A DNA stretch of 64,000 nt from Phocoenobacter atlanticus (GTDB lineage: Bacteria > Pseudomonadota > Gammaproteobacteria > Enterobacterales > Pasteurellaceae): the NCBI RefSeq assembly GCF_030764225.1, contig NZ_JASAXH010000014.1; one strand, 5' to 3'. A program made the translations under genes and the position numbers. Under the pieces are notes generated by a model. The model ran no database searches. It was not told the DNA's origin and saw only the letters and a program-made list of their open reading frames with translations. Positions within the stretch are counted from its first letter, which is position 1. Each line of letters starts with the position of its first letter. Below, piece after piece: positions 1 through 8,257 of the stretch.

Positions 1-115
1 CTGATGGCCATAGTGCAACGGAACCACCTGATTCCATACCGAACTCAGAAGTGAAAAGTTGTAACGCCGATGGTAGTGTAGGGTCTCCCTATGTGAGAGT
101 AGGACACCATCAGGG
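1..115 (+). rRNA. rrf: 5S ribosomal RNA (about 3 nt missing at 5' end)
   Basis: The sequence aligns by eye along its length with E. coli 5S rRNA, including the conserved CCGAACTCAGAAGTGAAA loop and the GCCGATGGTAGTGT segment. The terminal stem is visible: CTGATGG (1-7) pairs with CCATCAG (107-113). Compared with E. coli about three 5' bases lie outside the window. It is the last gene of an rRNA operon that must continue to the left. Confidence 0.95.
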
Positions 116-131
116 TTTTATAAGAAGAAAG

Positions 132-162
132 AGCCGTAGCTAGAAATAGTTACGGCTTTTTT
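132..162 (+). terminator. rRNA operon terminator
   Basis: An 11-bp stem (AGCCGTAGCTA / TAGTTACGGCT, one G-T wobble) with a GAAA loop is followed by a run of seven T, about 17 nt after the 5S rRNA. Confidence 0.9.
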
Positions 163-291
163 GTATTTAAAAGACAATGAAAATGGGGTATAAAGGACGA
201 AAATGGATAGAAATTGAGGCTTGATTTTAAATCAATTTTTGACTATTTTTGGAGATAGGATTCAAGGACAACCCTGAACCCTATTTTTAGA

Positions 292-325
292 ACTTACACA
301 GTTTGTGGGATAGTGTCGTGTAAGT
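292..325. repeat. 8-bp inverted repeat, possible transposon-end remnant
   Basis: ACTTACAC (292-299) and GTGTAAGT (318-325) form a perfect inverted repeat around a TTTGTGGGATAGTGTC-type core. The ACTTACACA...AGTGTC look recalls ends of mutator-type (IS256 family) elements, but no transposase is present. The rest of 163-359 holds no gene; bases 330-359 carry an uptake-signal-like TTTGCAAA...GACCGCTT copy in reverse. Confidence 0.3.
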
Positions 326-359
326 CTCATTTTGCAAATATGTTTAAATATCTGACCGC

Positions 360-1475
360 TTAGTTTGATAATTCTTGTAAACTTAATTCATCATCTAAGT
401 ACAAAATATCACGCATTTCTCGATTAATAATAGTGGCTAAATCTTCTCGACCAATATGTTTAGCTGGAGTAGTTATTGCCATTGTTAAAACATCAACTAC
501 ACTTGCTTGCATAAATTTTAGTGCGTTTTTCACATTTTCTTCCATTGTGACGTGTGCACCTGCGAGTGAACCATTTTCATTCACTAATTTATTACCTTGT
601 ACAAACACTTTTTGTCCCATTAGATCAAAAGATTCAATGCCTTCTACACCGATCGTGTGCATACTGTCAGTCACAAGGTGTAAACGATCTTTTCCAAGCA
701 ATTTATAAGCCGTTTTTAATGAGAATGGATCACTGTGAACACCATCCACGATCACGCCACAATATAAGCCTAATGTGCACGCTGTACCAATTACGGCGGG
801 CTCTCTGCCTTGAAGTGGTGGCATTGCATTATATAAATGGGTTACCCCACTCAAACCCATACTATATGCTCGCAACATATCTTCTTTTTGTGCCATTGTA
901 TGACCTGCATTTACTTTGAAACCGTGATCAATAAGGTGTTTGATGAAATCAGCAGGAACTTGCTCTGGCGCCACTGTCACCAAGCTGTTTCCTAACCCTT
1001 CTTTTGCATAACGCTCGTAATCTTCTTGAGTTGGTTTACGGATATAAGCGGGTTGGTGCGTCCCTTTTTTCTCTAAGCTGATAAAAGGACCTTCAAAATG
1101 TCCACCGATTAAGCCGTGTAAATTTTGTTTAATCCCTTCTTGAATAGCGGTTAAACCTTGCTCTAATTTTTCAGGGGTGTCTGTGATAAAAGTGGGTAAT
1201 ATAGCCACTGTACCAAATTTACGGTGTGCTGCTATAATTGTTTTTAAACCTTCAATATTTGGCTCATCATTAAATAGTACGCCACCGCCACCATTTGCTT
1301 GTAATTCAACATAACCAGGTGTAAGAATTCCACCTTTTAGTTGAATGATTTTAGCATCTTGAGGAACGTTTTCATTAGGTATAACAGCAATAGTGCGATC
1401 ACCTTCCACCGCCAAACTATGCCCATATAATAAGTTGTTGCCATCAAATATGGCTGCATTTTGATAGTAAATCAT
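360..1475 (-). CDS. agaA: N-acetylgalactosamine-6-phosphate deacetylase (AgaA/NagA family)
   Basis: This cytoplasmic metal-dependent amidohydrolase removes acetate from GalNAc-6-P (or GlcNAc-6-P), giving the amino-sugar phosphate used by AgaS. Its 371 aa match family length (E. coli NagA 382). Visible motifs in order: N-terminal LQANGGGG, metal-ligand segment GGHFEGPF, second metal His in NAGHTMA, the THLYNAM loop (usually HLFNAM), catalytic Asp in VTDSMH, and GSLAGAHVTM near the C-terminus. The family alone does not separate AgaA from NagA. The position, last gene of a GalNAc PTS cluster 18 bp after the IIA gene, argues for agaA. The ATG at 1475 has only a weak GGATGG-like ribosome site. It probably shares a transcript with agaF below the terminator at 1964-2002. 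Confidence 0.85.
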   Translation of the reverse strand: MIYYQNAAIFDGNNLLYGHSLAVEGDRTIAVIPNENVPQDAKIIQLKGGILTPGYVELQANGGGGVLFNDEPNIEGLKTIIAAHRKFGTVAILPTFITDTPEKLEQGLTAIQEGIKQNLHGLIGGHFEGPFISLEKKGTHQPAYIRKPTQEDYERYAKEGLGNSLVTVAPEQVPADFIKHLIDHGFKVNAGHTMAQKEDMLRAYSMGLSGVTHLYNAMPPLQGREPAVIGTACTLGLYCGVIVDGVHSDPFSLKTAYKLLGKDRLHLVTDSMHTIGVEGIESFDLMGQKVFVQGNKLVNENGSLAGAHVTMEENVKNALKFMQASVVDVLTMAITTPAKHIGREDLATIINREMRDILYLDDELSLQELSN

Positions 1476-1493
1476 TATTTTTCCATCCGTTAG

Positions 1494-1922
1494 TTAAATA
1501 CCGTCATCATCAGTTTGATTATTTTGATTGTTGCTCATTTGTAGTGCAAAACTTGTTATTCCTTGGCGAGCACTATCAATAAGCGTGTTGATACTATCAC
1601 TTAAATTATCATAATCATCCCTTTCTAGGCAAGCTTCAATTAACATTTGTGCTGTTGTGCCAGTCACAACTTCACAATTTTTTCGTTGAGCAGCAATCAT
1701 TGAAGCTTGTCTGAATGGTGTTCCCCCTAGAATATCTGTGAAGAAAATTAATTTTTCACAATTTAATTCTTCAACGGCTTGCTTGAGTAATACACCAAAA
1801 TCACAACTTCCATCAAAATCTACTGCTTTATAATCTTCTTGCTCACCTGCAACTAATTCTAATGTTGAAGTAATCCCTGTTGCAAAATGCCCGTGTCCAC
1901 AAACAATAATACCGATTGTCAT
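1494..1922 (-). CDS. agaF: PTS system N-acetylgalactosamine-specific EIIA (mannose family)
   Basis: This soluble EIIA subunit takes phosphate from HPr and passes it to the EIIB protein of the same transporter. It is 142 aa, the normal size for a single-domain mannose-family IIA, not an IIAB fusion. His10 in the N-terminal CGHGHFATG matches the phosphorylated His of ManX. ILGGTPFRQA is the usual second conserved patch. The C-terminus (SNNQNNQTDDDGI) is low-complexity. The start ATG follows GGGAGCAGAAT. It lies 98 bp after the IID gene, past a strong hairpin, so it may be expressed at a lower level than IIB-IIC-IID or from its own promoter. Confidence 0.88.
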   Translation of the reverse strand: MTIGIIVCGHGHFATGITSTLELVAGEQEDYKAVDFDGSCDFGVLLKQAVEELNCEKLIFFTDILGGTPFRQASMIAAQRKNCEVVTGTTAQMLIEACLERDDYDNLSDSINTLIDSARQGITSFALQMSNNQNNQTDDDGI

Positions 1923-1963
1923 ATTCTGCTCCCGTAATAAAAAGTTTATTTTGTTTAAAATTG

Positions 1964-2002
1964 AAAAAGGGGAAAAAGATTCTCATCATTTACCCCTTTT
2001 TT
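1964..2002 (-). terminator. intra-operon terminator between IID and IIA
   Basis: Perfect 9-bp arms AAAAAGGGG (1964-1972) and CCCCTTTTT (1993-2001) enclose a 20-nt loop. Read on the minus strand the stem ends in CCCCTTTTTC, an intrinsic-terminator shape; it could work in both directions. It sits between agaE and agaF, so partial termination would set different levels of transporter subunits. Confidence 0.7.
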
Positions 2003-2020
2003 ATTACTTACTCGCTAAGA

Positions 2021-2935
2021 TTAACTCATACGTGTTGCTAACACTGCTGGGTCGATAATATCAACACCGAACATCATTTTCACTAACACTGGAATTAAGG
2101 TACAAACTAGACCAAAGATTACAGTAAACATTACTAAGCGTAATGCACTATCCCCTTTCTTAATACGCCATAAAATCATTAGTGTCCATAATAATGGTAA
2201 TAATTTAGGCATAATTGGATCAATTAAGTCACCTTGTAAAGTATATATATAAGGTTTTTCAACCCCTGGTACATGGCGAATCATTTGTAATCCAGCTTCT
2301 AAGCGAACATAACTTGCTGTCATCGCACCGATTACAGTTAACCCCACAATGGACGCTGCGTGACCGAGTCGTTTGGTTTGCTCTTTCAGGTTAGCAATCG
2401 CTGAAACCCCCATTTTATAACCATAGCTCGCTAAACCAAAACGTAAACCGAAGTGTACAAGGTTAAACGCAACTAAGAAGAAAATAGGACCTAACCAAGA
2501 GCCGTTAAGTGAGAAAGAAGCACCCACACCACCACAAATAGAAAGCAAGGTTAGCCAGAATACCGCATCACCGATACCACCACCTGGACCCATTGTTGAG
2601 ATTTTAATTGCACGAATCGTTGAAACACGTTCTTTTGATTCTTCCATTGCAAGTACAAGACCAGAAATAAATGTTACTAAGAATGGGTGAGTATTAAAGA
2701 ACTCAAGGTGCATTCCCATTGATTTTTTCAAGTCTTCTTCATTTTTATGAATTTTGCGTAAACTTGGTAAAATAGTATATAACCAACCATTTGCTTGCAT
2801 ACGCTCATAGTTAAAACTTGCTTGTAAGAATAGTGAACGCCAAGCCATTTTAGAAATATCTTTATTAGTAATGACTTTTTGTTTAGTTTGATCTTCATAA
2901 ACATCTGGATCAACAGTTTTATTCATATCTGTCAT
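2021..2935 (-). CDS. agaE: PTS system N-acetylgalactosamine-specific EIID (mannose family)
   Basis: This membrane subunit, with EIIC, forms the mannose-family sugar channel. The chosen start is the ATG at 2935 (protein begins MTDMNKTVDP, 304 aa). It directly follows the IIC stop codon and uses a GAGGGA site inside the end of IIC; a longer frame reading into IIC has no ribosome site. The hallmark GPGGGIGDAVFW glycine loop is present, and the C-terminal half is hydrophobic with several membrane segments ending in a short tail. Order IIB-IIC-IID-IIA matches agaV-W-E-F. Substrate is inferred from the neighbouring deacetylase and AgaS. Confidence 0.88.
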   Translation of the reverse strand: MTDMNKTVDPDVYEDQTKQKVITNKDISKMAWRSLFLQASFNYERMQANGWLYTILPSLRKIHKNEEDLKKSMGMHLEFFNTHPFLVTFISGLVLAMEESKERVSTIRAIKISTMGPGGGIGDAVFWLTLLSICGGVGASFSLNGSWLGPIFFLVAFNLVHFGLRFGLASYGYKMGVSAIANLKEQTKRLGHAASIVGLTVIGAMTASYVRLEAGLQMIRHVPGVEKPYIYTLQGDLIDPIMPKLLPLLWTLMILWRIKKGDSALRLVMFTVIFGLVCTLIPVLVKMMFGVDIIDPAVLATRMS

Positions 2936-2936
2936 C

Positions 2937-3728
2937 TTAAATTCCCTCTTCTTCAGTTTCAGTTGAATGACTACCTTCTGCTGGTGCATCTCCACGGATA
3001 AAGAATTCGATTAACGCGAATACTAAACCAATTAGTGCAATTGCAAGCAATGGCTGTTTGAAGTATGCTGACAATAAGAAACCTAAGATGAAATAAGCAA
3101 CATATTGTTTTTTAAGCATAATATTCAATAAAATACCAAAACCGATAGCTGGCATTAAACCACCTGCAAAACCTAAACCATCAGTTACCCATTTAGGAAT
3201 TAATTTAACAAAACCTTGTGCTGCTTCTGCTCCAAAATAAATTACTGCAAACGCAATAATTGAGTAGAAGAAGAATAGGATTGTCATACCTAAATAGTTA
3301 AGGTTTGCAATACCCGCAAAGTTAAGATTTTTTGCATAACGATCCGCGACACTCATTAACGGTGAATAAACGGTAAACAATAAAGTGATACAGATTTGTA
3401 CAAAGATAGCAAATGGTACAGCAACTAAAATTGCTTGTTCTGCTGTTTGCCCTGTTACAAGAGCAAATGCAGTACCGATAATACCGCCAAGTACTACGTT
3501 AGGTGGCTGAGCTCCTGCAAGAGGAACAAGTCCCATCCACATTAATTCAAAGGTTGCACCAGCAACTAAACCTGCTTCTGGTTTACCTAGAATTAAACCC
3601 ACAATTGGACCTGTAATAATTGGACGGTGGATATGTGTAAGTACGTTAAATAAATCGATACCCGCAATACCTGCAAAAATCGCTATCAGTAAAGCTTGCA
3701 TCAAACTGACGTCAGTAACAACTTCCAT
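2937..3728 (-). CDS. agaW: PTS system N-acetylgalactosamine-specific EIIC (mannose/sorbose family)
   Basis: This integral-membrane subunit of the GalNAc transporter has 263 aa, typical of ManY/AgaW. The conserved run from GPIVGLILGKPEAG through FELMWMGLVPLAGAQPP identifies a mannose-type EIIC. About seven to eight hydrophobic segments follow, and the C-terminus is acidic (STETEEEGI). The ATG at 3728 is preceded by AGGAGAATGCT. The stop codon is one base before the agaE ATG, so the two are translationally coupled. Confidence 0.88.
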   Translation of the reverse strand: MEVVTDVSLMQALLIAIFAGIAGIDLFNVLTHIHRPIITGPIVGLILGKPEAGLVAGATFELMWMGLVPLAGAQPPNVVLGGIIGTAFALVTGQTAEQAILVAVPFAIFVQICITLLFTVYSPLMSVADRYAKNLNFAGIANLNYLGMTILFFFYSIIAFAVIYFGAEAAQGFVKLIPKWVTDGLGFAGGLMPAIGFGILLNIMLKKQYVAYFILGFLLSAYFKQPLLAIALIGLVFALIEFFIRGDAPAEGSHSTETEEEGI

Positions 3729-3765
3729 AGCATTCTCCTAATTAAAAGTTAAGATTAAGTTAAAA

Positions 3766-4239
3766 TTAAAGTAATGACAAAATGTCTTTTTTAGCATCGG
3801 CAGGAATACCTTGAATAGTACAAGGAATACCCTTTTCCACCAGTGCCTTAAAGCAACGAATATCGTCTTCTGTCACACTAATGGTTTTATCGATTTGTTT
3901 TTTGCCTTCAGCAAAGTGAAGATTACCCACATTTACTGCAGTAATTGGAACACCTCCCTCTACTAAGGCTAATACTGTTTGTGGTGTACGACAAACAAGA
4001 AATATTTTTTGTTTTGGTGATGCTTTATGAATCACATCAATAGTCTTTTGAACACTAAAGTAACGAGATTGCACACCATCAGCTAACACCATATCCATTA
4101 AATTTTGTTGCACTTTATCTTCTGCAAGAATATCATCTGCAACAAGTACTAAATTAGCCCCTAACCAGCTTGTCCAAGTCATTCCAACTTGTCCGTGAAC
4201 AAGACGGTTATCAATTCGAGTTGCTAAAATATTTGGCAT
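3766..4239 (-). CDS. agaV: PTS system N-acetylgalactosamine-specific EIIB (mannose family)
   Basis: This cytoplasmic EIIB accepts phosphate on a histidine and transfers it to incoming sugar. The start is set at the ATG at 4239 (157 aa, MPNILATRIDNRLVHGQV), because GGAGGT lies 6 nt upstream; a longer frame would run into agaS. His15 in NRLVHGQV is the expected phosphorylation site. VADD, NVGNLHF and the C-terminal IPCTIQGIPAD patches are family features. It lies 23 bp after agaS and 37 bp before agaW, in one transcription unit. Confidence 0.88.
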   Translation of the reverse strand: MPNILATRIDNRLVHGQVGMTWTSWLGANLVLVADDILAEDKVQQNLMDMVLADGVQSRYFSVQKTIDVIHKASPKQKIFLVCRTPQTVLALVEGGVPITAVNVGNLHFAEGKKQIDKTISVTEDDIRCFKALVEKGIPCTIQGIPADAKKDILSLL

Positions 4240-4262
4240 TATCGACCTCCTTTTTTTATTTA

Positions 4263-5450
4263 TTATTTGAATTCGTACAATGTAACACCTTGAACCACTC
4301 GATTTACCTCTCCAGTTGGGCAAGGATTATCTGGTGAAATATCAAAGGTAACACTTAATGTTAAGCCGATAATTTGAGATACTAATACACCAAGTGGTGC
4401 AAGTAATACATCATCAGCATCAACCAAATTATCTGGTAAAACAATCAATTCAAGCGGTGAGTTGTGACCAAATTTTTGCAATAATTGATCTGCAATACGT
4501 TGTGTTGCAATTACTATCACTTGCTTACATTTGTTGTCTGAAAGCAATTCAATTGCAATATCACGGTCAAAACGTGAGGTGTATTCATTATTACTAACAA
4601 AAACACAAGCTGTAGTGGTTTCATCAACAATAGATTTAGGACCGTGTCTAAAGCCAAGAGAAGTTTCAGAAAGGGTGACAACTTTTCCACCTGTCATTTC
4701 TAAAGCTTTTAATGCAGACTCTTTTGCTGCACCAAATAAGGTATTAGATCCTAAATAAACTAAACGTTCTGAAGTTGGAATTTTTTGCAAAAAGTCTGAA
4801 GAAAGTAACCGCTTACACCAGTCTTCTGCACAATCTGCTACCAAATTTAAATCAGCTAACGGACGACCTGCAGCACGGTTGACTAATTGGAATGTAAATA
4901 ACAACATTGTTGAGAAACTTGATGTCATTACAAAACTTTTATCGTGGGTTTCTGGTGGCATTAAACAAACGTGGTTGTGGCTATCATTACGTTTTGCTAA
5001 TTCACCATTTGGGTTACAAGTCACGTTTATTTGATGCACTTTCGGTGCAAGTTGCGATACTTTATCTGCGGTATCTACACTTTCTGCACTATTGCCTGAA
5101 CGACCAAATGCAAAAACAATCCCTTCACTTTCTGAATCAAAATAATAGTTAGGACGACTTACAATATCCGTAGTAGGTACAGAGCGAACTCGTGCTTTGG
5201 CAAATTGCTGAATAGCATCTGCTAATACATCACCCACATAAGCTGACGTTCCCGCACCGCAGAATGTTATGTAAGCGGTAGGATTGTTTAAGGTTTTTGC
5301 AATAAGTTGATATAACGCAGGATCTTGCTGATCTAATAAGTCCTTGATTTGTCGCCAACAATTTGGTTGTTGAGCCACCTCGTCGATGGTGTATTGAGCA
5401 CCATCGAGTTTTAATTCATATAAATTGCTATTTAATGTTTTATAATCCAT
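4263..5450 (-). CDS. agaS: Galactosamine-6-phosphate deaminase/isomerase AgaS (double SIS domain)
   Basis: AgaS converts galactosamine-6-phosphate to tagatose-6-phosphate plus ammonia, the step after AgaA. The protein is 395 aa (E. coli AgaS 384) with two SIS sugar-isomerase domains. The first carries CGAGTSAYVGD and FGRSGNSAESV; the second carries YLGSNTLFGAAKESALKA and LGFRHGPKS. The start ATG has GGGAGC upstream. It sits between the aldolase subunit gene agaZ (14 bp gap) and the EIIB gene. It resembles GlmS isomerase domains, but the lack of a glutaminase domain and the context support AgaS. Confidence 0.9.
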   Translation of the reverse strand: MDYKTLNSNLYELKLDGAQYTIDEVAQQPNCWRQIKDLLDQQDPALYQLIAKTLNNPTAYITFCGAGTSAYVGDVLADAIQQFAKARVRSVPTTDIVSRPNYYFDSESEGIVFAFGRSGNSAESVDTADKVSQLAPKVHQINVTCNPNGELAKRNDSHNHVCLMPPETHDKSFVMTSSFSTMLLFTFQLVNRAAGRPLADLNLVADCAEDWCKRLLSSDFLQKIPTSERLVYLGSNTLFGAAKESALKALEMTGGKVVTLSETSLGFRHGPKSIVDETTTACVFVSNNEYTSRFDRDIAIELLSDNKCKQVIVIATQRIADQLLQKFGHNSPLELIVLPDNLVDADDVLLAPLGVLVSQIIGLTLSVTFDISPDNPCPTGEVNRVVQGVTLYEFK

Positions 5451-5464
5451 TGTTCTTAGCTCCC

Positions 5465-6745
5465 TTAAATTTTAGCTGCTTCATAGTATGGCAAGAGTGC
5501 CAACTGAATATGAAAATGTACTAAATCTTCAAAGTTTCCTTTAATTTTACCTTCACGTACGGCATCAAATTCCGCAGGCATATATTGTTTTAATAAACCT
5601 AATGGAATGGTTTTTCCCGCAAAGGCAGTTTTCATTTCACTGATAACTTGTTGTAATTTTGATTCTGGTAAGTAGTAACGGCAACGATCTGATAAGCTGT
5701 ATGCACGAGCGATACGTTGTTCTTGTTCATTACCTAAATAATATTTTTTCCAATATTTTGGTTTTTCCATCATTATTTCTTCAAGGGTTGCTTTAAATGA
5801 AGATACCCCTAATTGCATATCTTGTGCGATATGATCAAGAGCAAAATAAGCCTCACGTAGAGCAAAAGTTAACGCTGGTCCTACTTTTAAAATTGCAAAG
5901 TGATCACGCACTAAATGTTGGAAAGCAAGCGGTTTTTGGTAATCTGTGGAGTGGGCTTCAAAGGTTGCATTAGGGAATTCATTTGCCAGAGCTGATAATT
6001 TGTCCGCTTTTTCAGGTGTATAATCCACTACACTATGATGATCAAATTCAACCCCTGGTTGCACTACTAAGCCAACTATTCTTGACCATACATCGCCTAA
6101 ACCGTGTTTTTCAAAAATGGCTTTATGAACTTGATAAGTGGTGCGAGCTGCTTCTGGTGTAGTTGGTGTAACCACATCTAAATCTTCTTGAGCACCACCT
6201 GGAACTGGCACTTCAGTACCAATAATATAGACAATATCGTGTGGTTGATTGGTGGCTTTTGCGGTATCTTCTGCAATTTTGCATAAACGAGCCGCACGCT
6301 CTGCCACAATTTCATCAGTTAAAGGAACAGGATCGTCAGAACAAGACATACTGCAATCTAAGTGAATTTTTTGATAGCCCGCACTCACATAATGGCGAAT
6401 CAATTCTTCTGAATGATTCATCGCTGTTACGCTATCTTGATCTTGCCACGCATTAGGGCCTAAATGATCGCCACCTAACACTAATTTGTCCGCTGATAAA
6501 CCGTTATCGATCAATAGTTTTTTTACATAAGCGACAAATTCAACAGGCTTCATTCCTGTGTAGCCACCAAATTGATCAACTTGGTTTGATGTGGACTCCA
6601 CCAACAATAAATCATCATATTGTGCTGCTAGTTTTGCAGCAGCAATAATCACATCAGGATTTGCACTACAAACTGAAACCACACCACCTTTACCTGTGGC
6701 TTTGTGGTCGTTGATACGTTGTTGAATTGGATTAACATTCATCAT
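5465..6745 (-). CDS. agaZ: D-tagatose-1,6-bisphosphate aldolase subunit AgaZ/KbaZ
   Basis: This is the non-catalytic or stabilising subunit of the class II tagatose-1,6-bisphosphate aldolase, the last step of GalNAc catabolism. The 426 aa length equals that of E. coli KbaZ, and recognisable patches are GKGGVVSVCSANPDVI, GGDHLGPNAWQ and HLDCSMSC. ATG codons at 6745 and 6742 are both possible; GAGGTAGAAA precedes the first. The gene overlaps the end of agaR by 14 bp (translational coupling). The catalytic partner KbaY/AgaY/GatY is not in this window, so another aldolase encoded elsewhere must pair with it. Confidence 0.9.
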   Translation of the reverse strand: MMNVNPIQQRINDHKATGKGGVVSVCSANPDVIIAAAKLAAQYDDLLLVESTSNQVDQFGGYTGMKPVEFVAYVKKLLIDNGLSADKLVLGGDHLGPNAWQDQDSVTAMNHSEELIRHYVSAGYQKIHLDCSMSCSDDPVPLTDEIVAERAARLCKIAEDTAKATNQPHDIVYIIGTEVPVPGGAQEDLDVVTPTTPEAARTTYQVHKAIFEKHGLGDVWSRIVGLVVQPGVEFDHHSVVDYTPEKADKLSALANEFPNATFEAHSTDYQKPLAFQHLVRDHFAILKVGPALTFALREAYFALDHIAQDMQLGVSSFKATLEEIMMEKPKYWKKYYLGNEQEQRIARAYSLSDRCRYYLPESKLQQVISEMKTAFAGKTIPLGLLKQYMPAEFDAVREGKIKGNFEDLVHFHIQLALLPYYEAAKI

Positions 6746-7517
6746 TTTCTACCTCAAAAAGTTGTACATTATTTTGTTTCAGAATAGTACGAAATTCTTC
6801 GGAGACCCCTTTTTCTGTTACTATTCCAGTAATATCTTCGAAATTCATAATAGATGCAAAAGCTCGTCTATTAAATTTAGATAGATCCGCTAATACATAC
6901 ACTTCTTTGGATTGTTGTGCCATTAAACGCGTTAATTGAGCATTAGCTGTATCTGTTGTTGAGAAACCTGCCTCTAAATCAATTCCATCGGTGCCAATAA
7001 AAGCTTTTGTAAAATGACATTTATTTAGCATATCGCAAGCTACAGTTCCTTCAAAAGCCATAATGCTAGAATTTAATCTACCGCCGAGGGAGTAGACATT
7101 AGTCTGCTTATGCTGAGACAAAATTGCTAAAGATGAAATTCCATTTACCATTACTGTCATTGGTGTATCTGGCAATGCGTTAACTAATGCTAAAGTTGTT
7201 GAACCAGAATCGATCACAATAGAATCAACTTCTGGATTAATAAGTTGTGTTGCTGCAAATTCTCCGATTCTTTTTTTTGCTTGTGCATTTACCGTCGTGC
7301 GTTTTTCTATACTAGTAGAAAGAAAAGATTTTTGGTTAACAATCGCACCACCATGTTGTTTACTTAAATATCCATCAGCATCTAATTGTTTAAGATCACG
7401 GTGAATCGTCATAACCGAAACATCAAATAGCTCCGCAAGTTGTATCGGAGAAGATATAATGCCTTGTCGTAAACGACTAAGAATTTCAGCTCTACGTTGT
7501 ACAGGTGATTTTTTCAT
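6732..7517 (-). CDS. agaR: DeoR-family repressor of the aga operon (AgaR)
   Basis: This DNA-binding repressor probably responds to a GalNAc-pathway sugar phosphate. It is 261 aa. The N-terminal winged helix is visible as LAELFDVSVMTIHRDLKQL followed by the DeoR wing sequence GYLSKQHGGAI (about residues 25-60). The C-terminal sugar-phosphate-binding domain carries DSGSTTLAL, FIGTDGID and LADLSKFNRRAF. It is the first gene of the operon, overlaps agaZ, and diverges from the HAD phosphatase gene. The upstream intergenic region holds a CRP-type site. Confidence 0.88.
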   Translation of the reverse strand: MKKSPVQRRAEILSRLRQGIISSPIQLAELFDVSVMTIHRDLKQLDADGYLSKQHGGAIVNQKSFLSTSIEKRTTVNAQAKKRIGEFAATQLINPEVDSIVIDSGSTTLALVNALPDTPMTVMVNGISSLAILSQHKQTNVYSLGGRLNSSIMAFEGTVACDMLNKCHFTKAFIGTDGIDLEAGFSTTDTANAQLTRLMAQQSKEVYVLADLSKFNRRAFASIMNFEDITGIVTEKGVSEEFRTILKQNNVQLFEVENDEC

Positions 7518-7638
7518 TTTTATGCCATTATGTAATTCATATTAAAATGTCTTAAAAAAACTGATATGCTTGTTTCTTTATTTTATGGTCGCAATATAAA
7601 TAAAAAAAACACAATTTTCAACAAAAAATATCACATTT

Positions 7639-7654
7639 TGTGGTATACTTCACA
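7639..7654. promoter_or_regulatory. CRP-type site between agaR and the HAD phosphatase gene
   Basis: TGTGG-N6-TCACA flanked by T-rich and A-rich bases differs at one base from the perfect CRP half-site pair TGTGA-N6-TCACA. It is nearly the same as the site upstream of fucI, including flanks. It lies 122 bp upstream of the agaR start and 38 bp upstream of the gmhB-like start, so it could serve either gene. An overlapping TATACT could be misread as a -10 box. Just downstream (7661-7680) ATGTTATT is repeated in tandem. Confidence 0.6.
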
Positions 7655-7692
7655 AAAATTATGTTATTTAATGTTATTAAGTGAGATTTATT

Positions 7693-8232
7693 ATGAAATT
7701 AATTATTTTGGATCGTGATGGTGTTATTAATAAAGAGCTAAAATGGGTAGAAAATCCTGATGAATTTGAATTTATTGATGGAGCAATTGAAGCAATAGCA
7801 AACTTCAAAAAAGCAGGCTACATCACAGCGATTGCTACCAATCAATCACATATTGATCGTGGACGTTTTACTGTCGCTGATTTAGATGCCATTCACGATA
7901 AAATGCTGAAAGAATTACGTGCGAATGGGGGCGATATTGATAAAATCGTTTATTGTCCGAGTTTTGACAATAACGATCCTCGCCGTAAACCCAATCCGGG
8001 AATGCTATTAGAATTGTTAGCTCATTTTAATGTTGAGCCAAATGAAGCGGTGTTTATTGGCGATTATGAACGAGATATGCAAGCAGGTTATGATGCGGGT
8101 TGTCGTTTAATTTTAGTAGAAAATAAACACGGAGAAGGTGAATATCACAATATGCCCGATCATTTAAAAGAAAAAACGACTTTTGTTAAATCACTATTAG
8201 AAGCTAGTGAAGTAATTGAAAATTGGGATTAG
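7693..8232 (+). CDS. HAD-IIIA phosphatase, GmhB-like but lacking the zinc loop
   Basis: The protein (179 aa, MKLIILDRDGVIN...) is a HAD-superfamily phosphatase close in layout to D,D-heptose-1,7-bisphosphate 7-phosphatase (GmhB) and histidinol-phosphatases. Asp7 and Asp9 form the nucleophile/acid pair in DRDGVIN, TNQS is motif II, the Lys of RRKPNPGM is motif III, and GDYERDM is motif IV. Canonical GmhB has a CxHxPxxxCxC zinc loop before CRKPxPGM; here that stretch reads YCPSFDNNDPRRKPNPGM and keeps a single Cys. A heptose substrate is therefore only a guess. The ATG at 7693 is preferred over an in-frame GTG at 7681, with AGTGAG upstream. It diverges from agaR and converges on nrdG. Confidence 0.75.
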   Translation: MKLIILDRDGVINKELKWVENPDEFEFIDGAIEAIANFKKAGYITAIATNQSHIDRGRFTVADLDAIHDKMLKELRANGGDIDKIVYCPSFDNNDPRRKPNPGMLLELLAHFNVEPNEAVFIGDYERDMQAGYDAGCRLILVENKHGEGEYHNMPDHLKEKTTFVKSLLEASEVIENWD

Positions 8233-8257
8233 TTTGAATTTTAAGACAATTTATTAT

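Noticed and set aside
4240..4323. Longer EIIB start overlapping agaS
   Set aside because: No ribosome site; GGAGGT sits just before the ATG at 4239 and the protein then matches family length.
7644..7649. TATACT read as a -10 box for the HAD phosphatase gene
   Set aside because: It is the central 6 bp of the CRP-type palindrome and has no -35 at proper distance.
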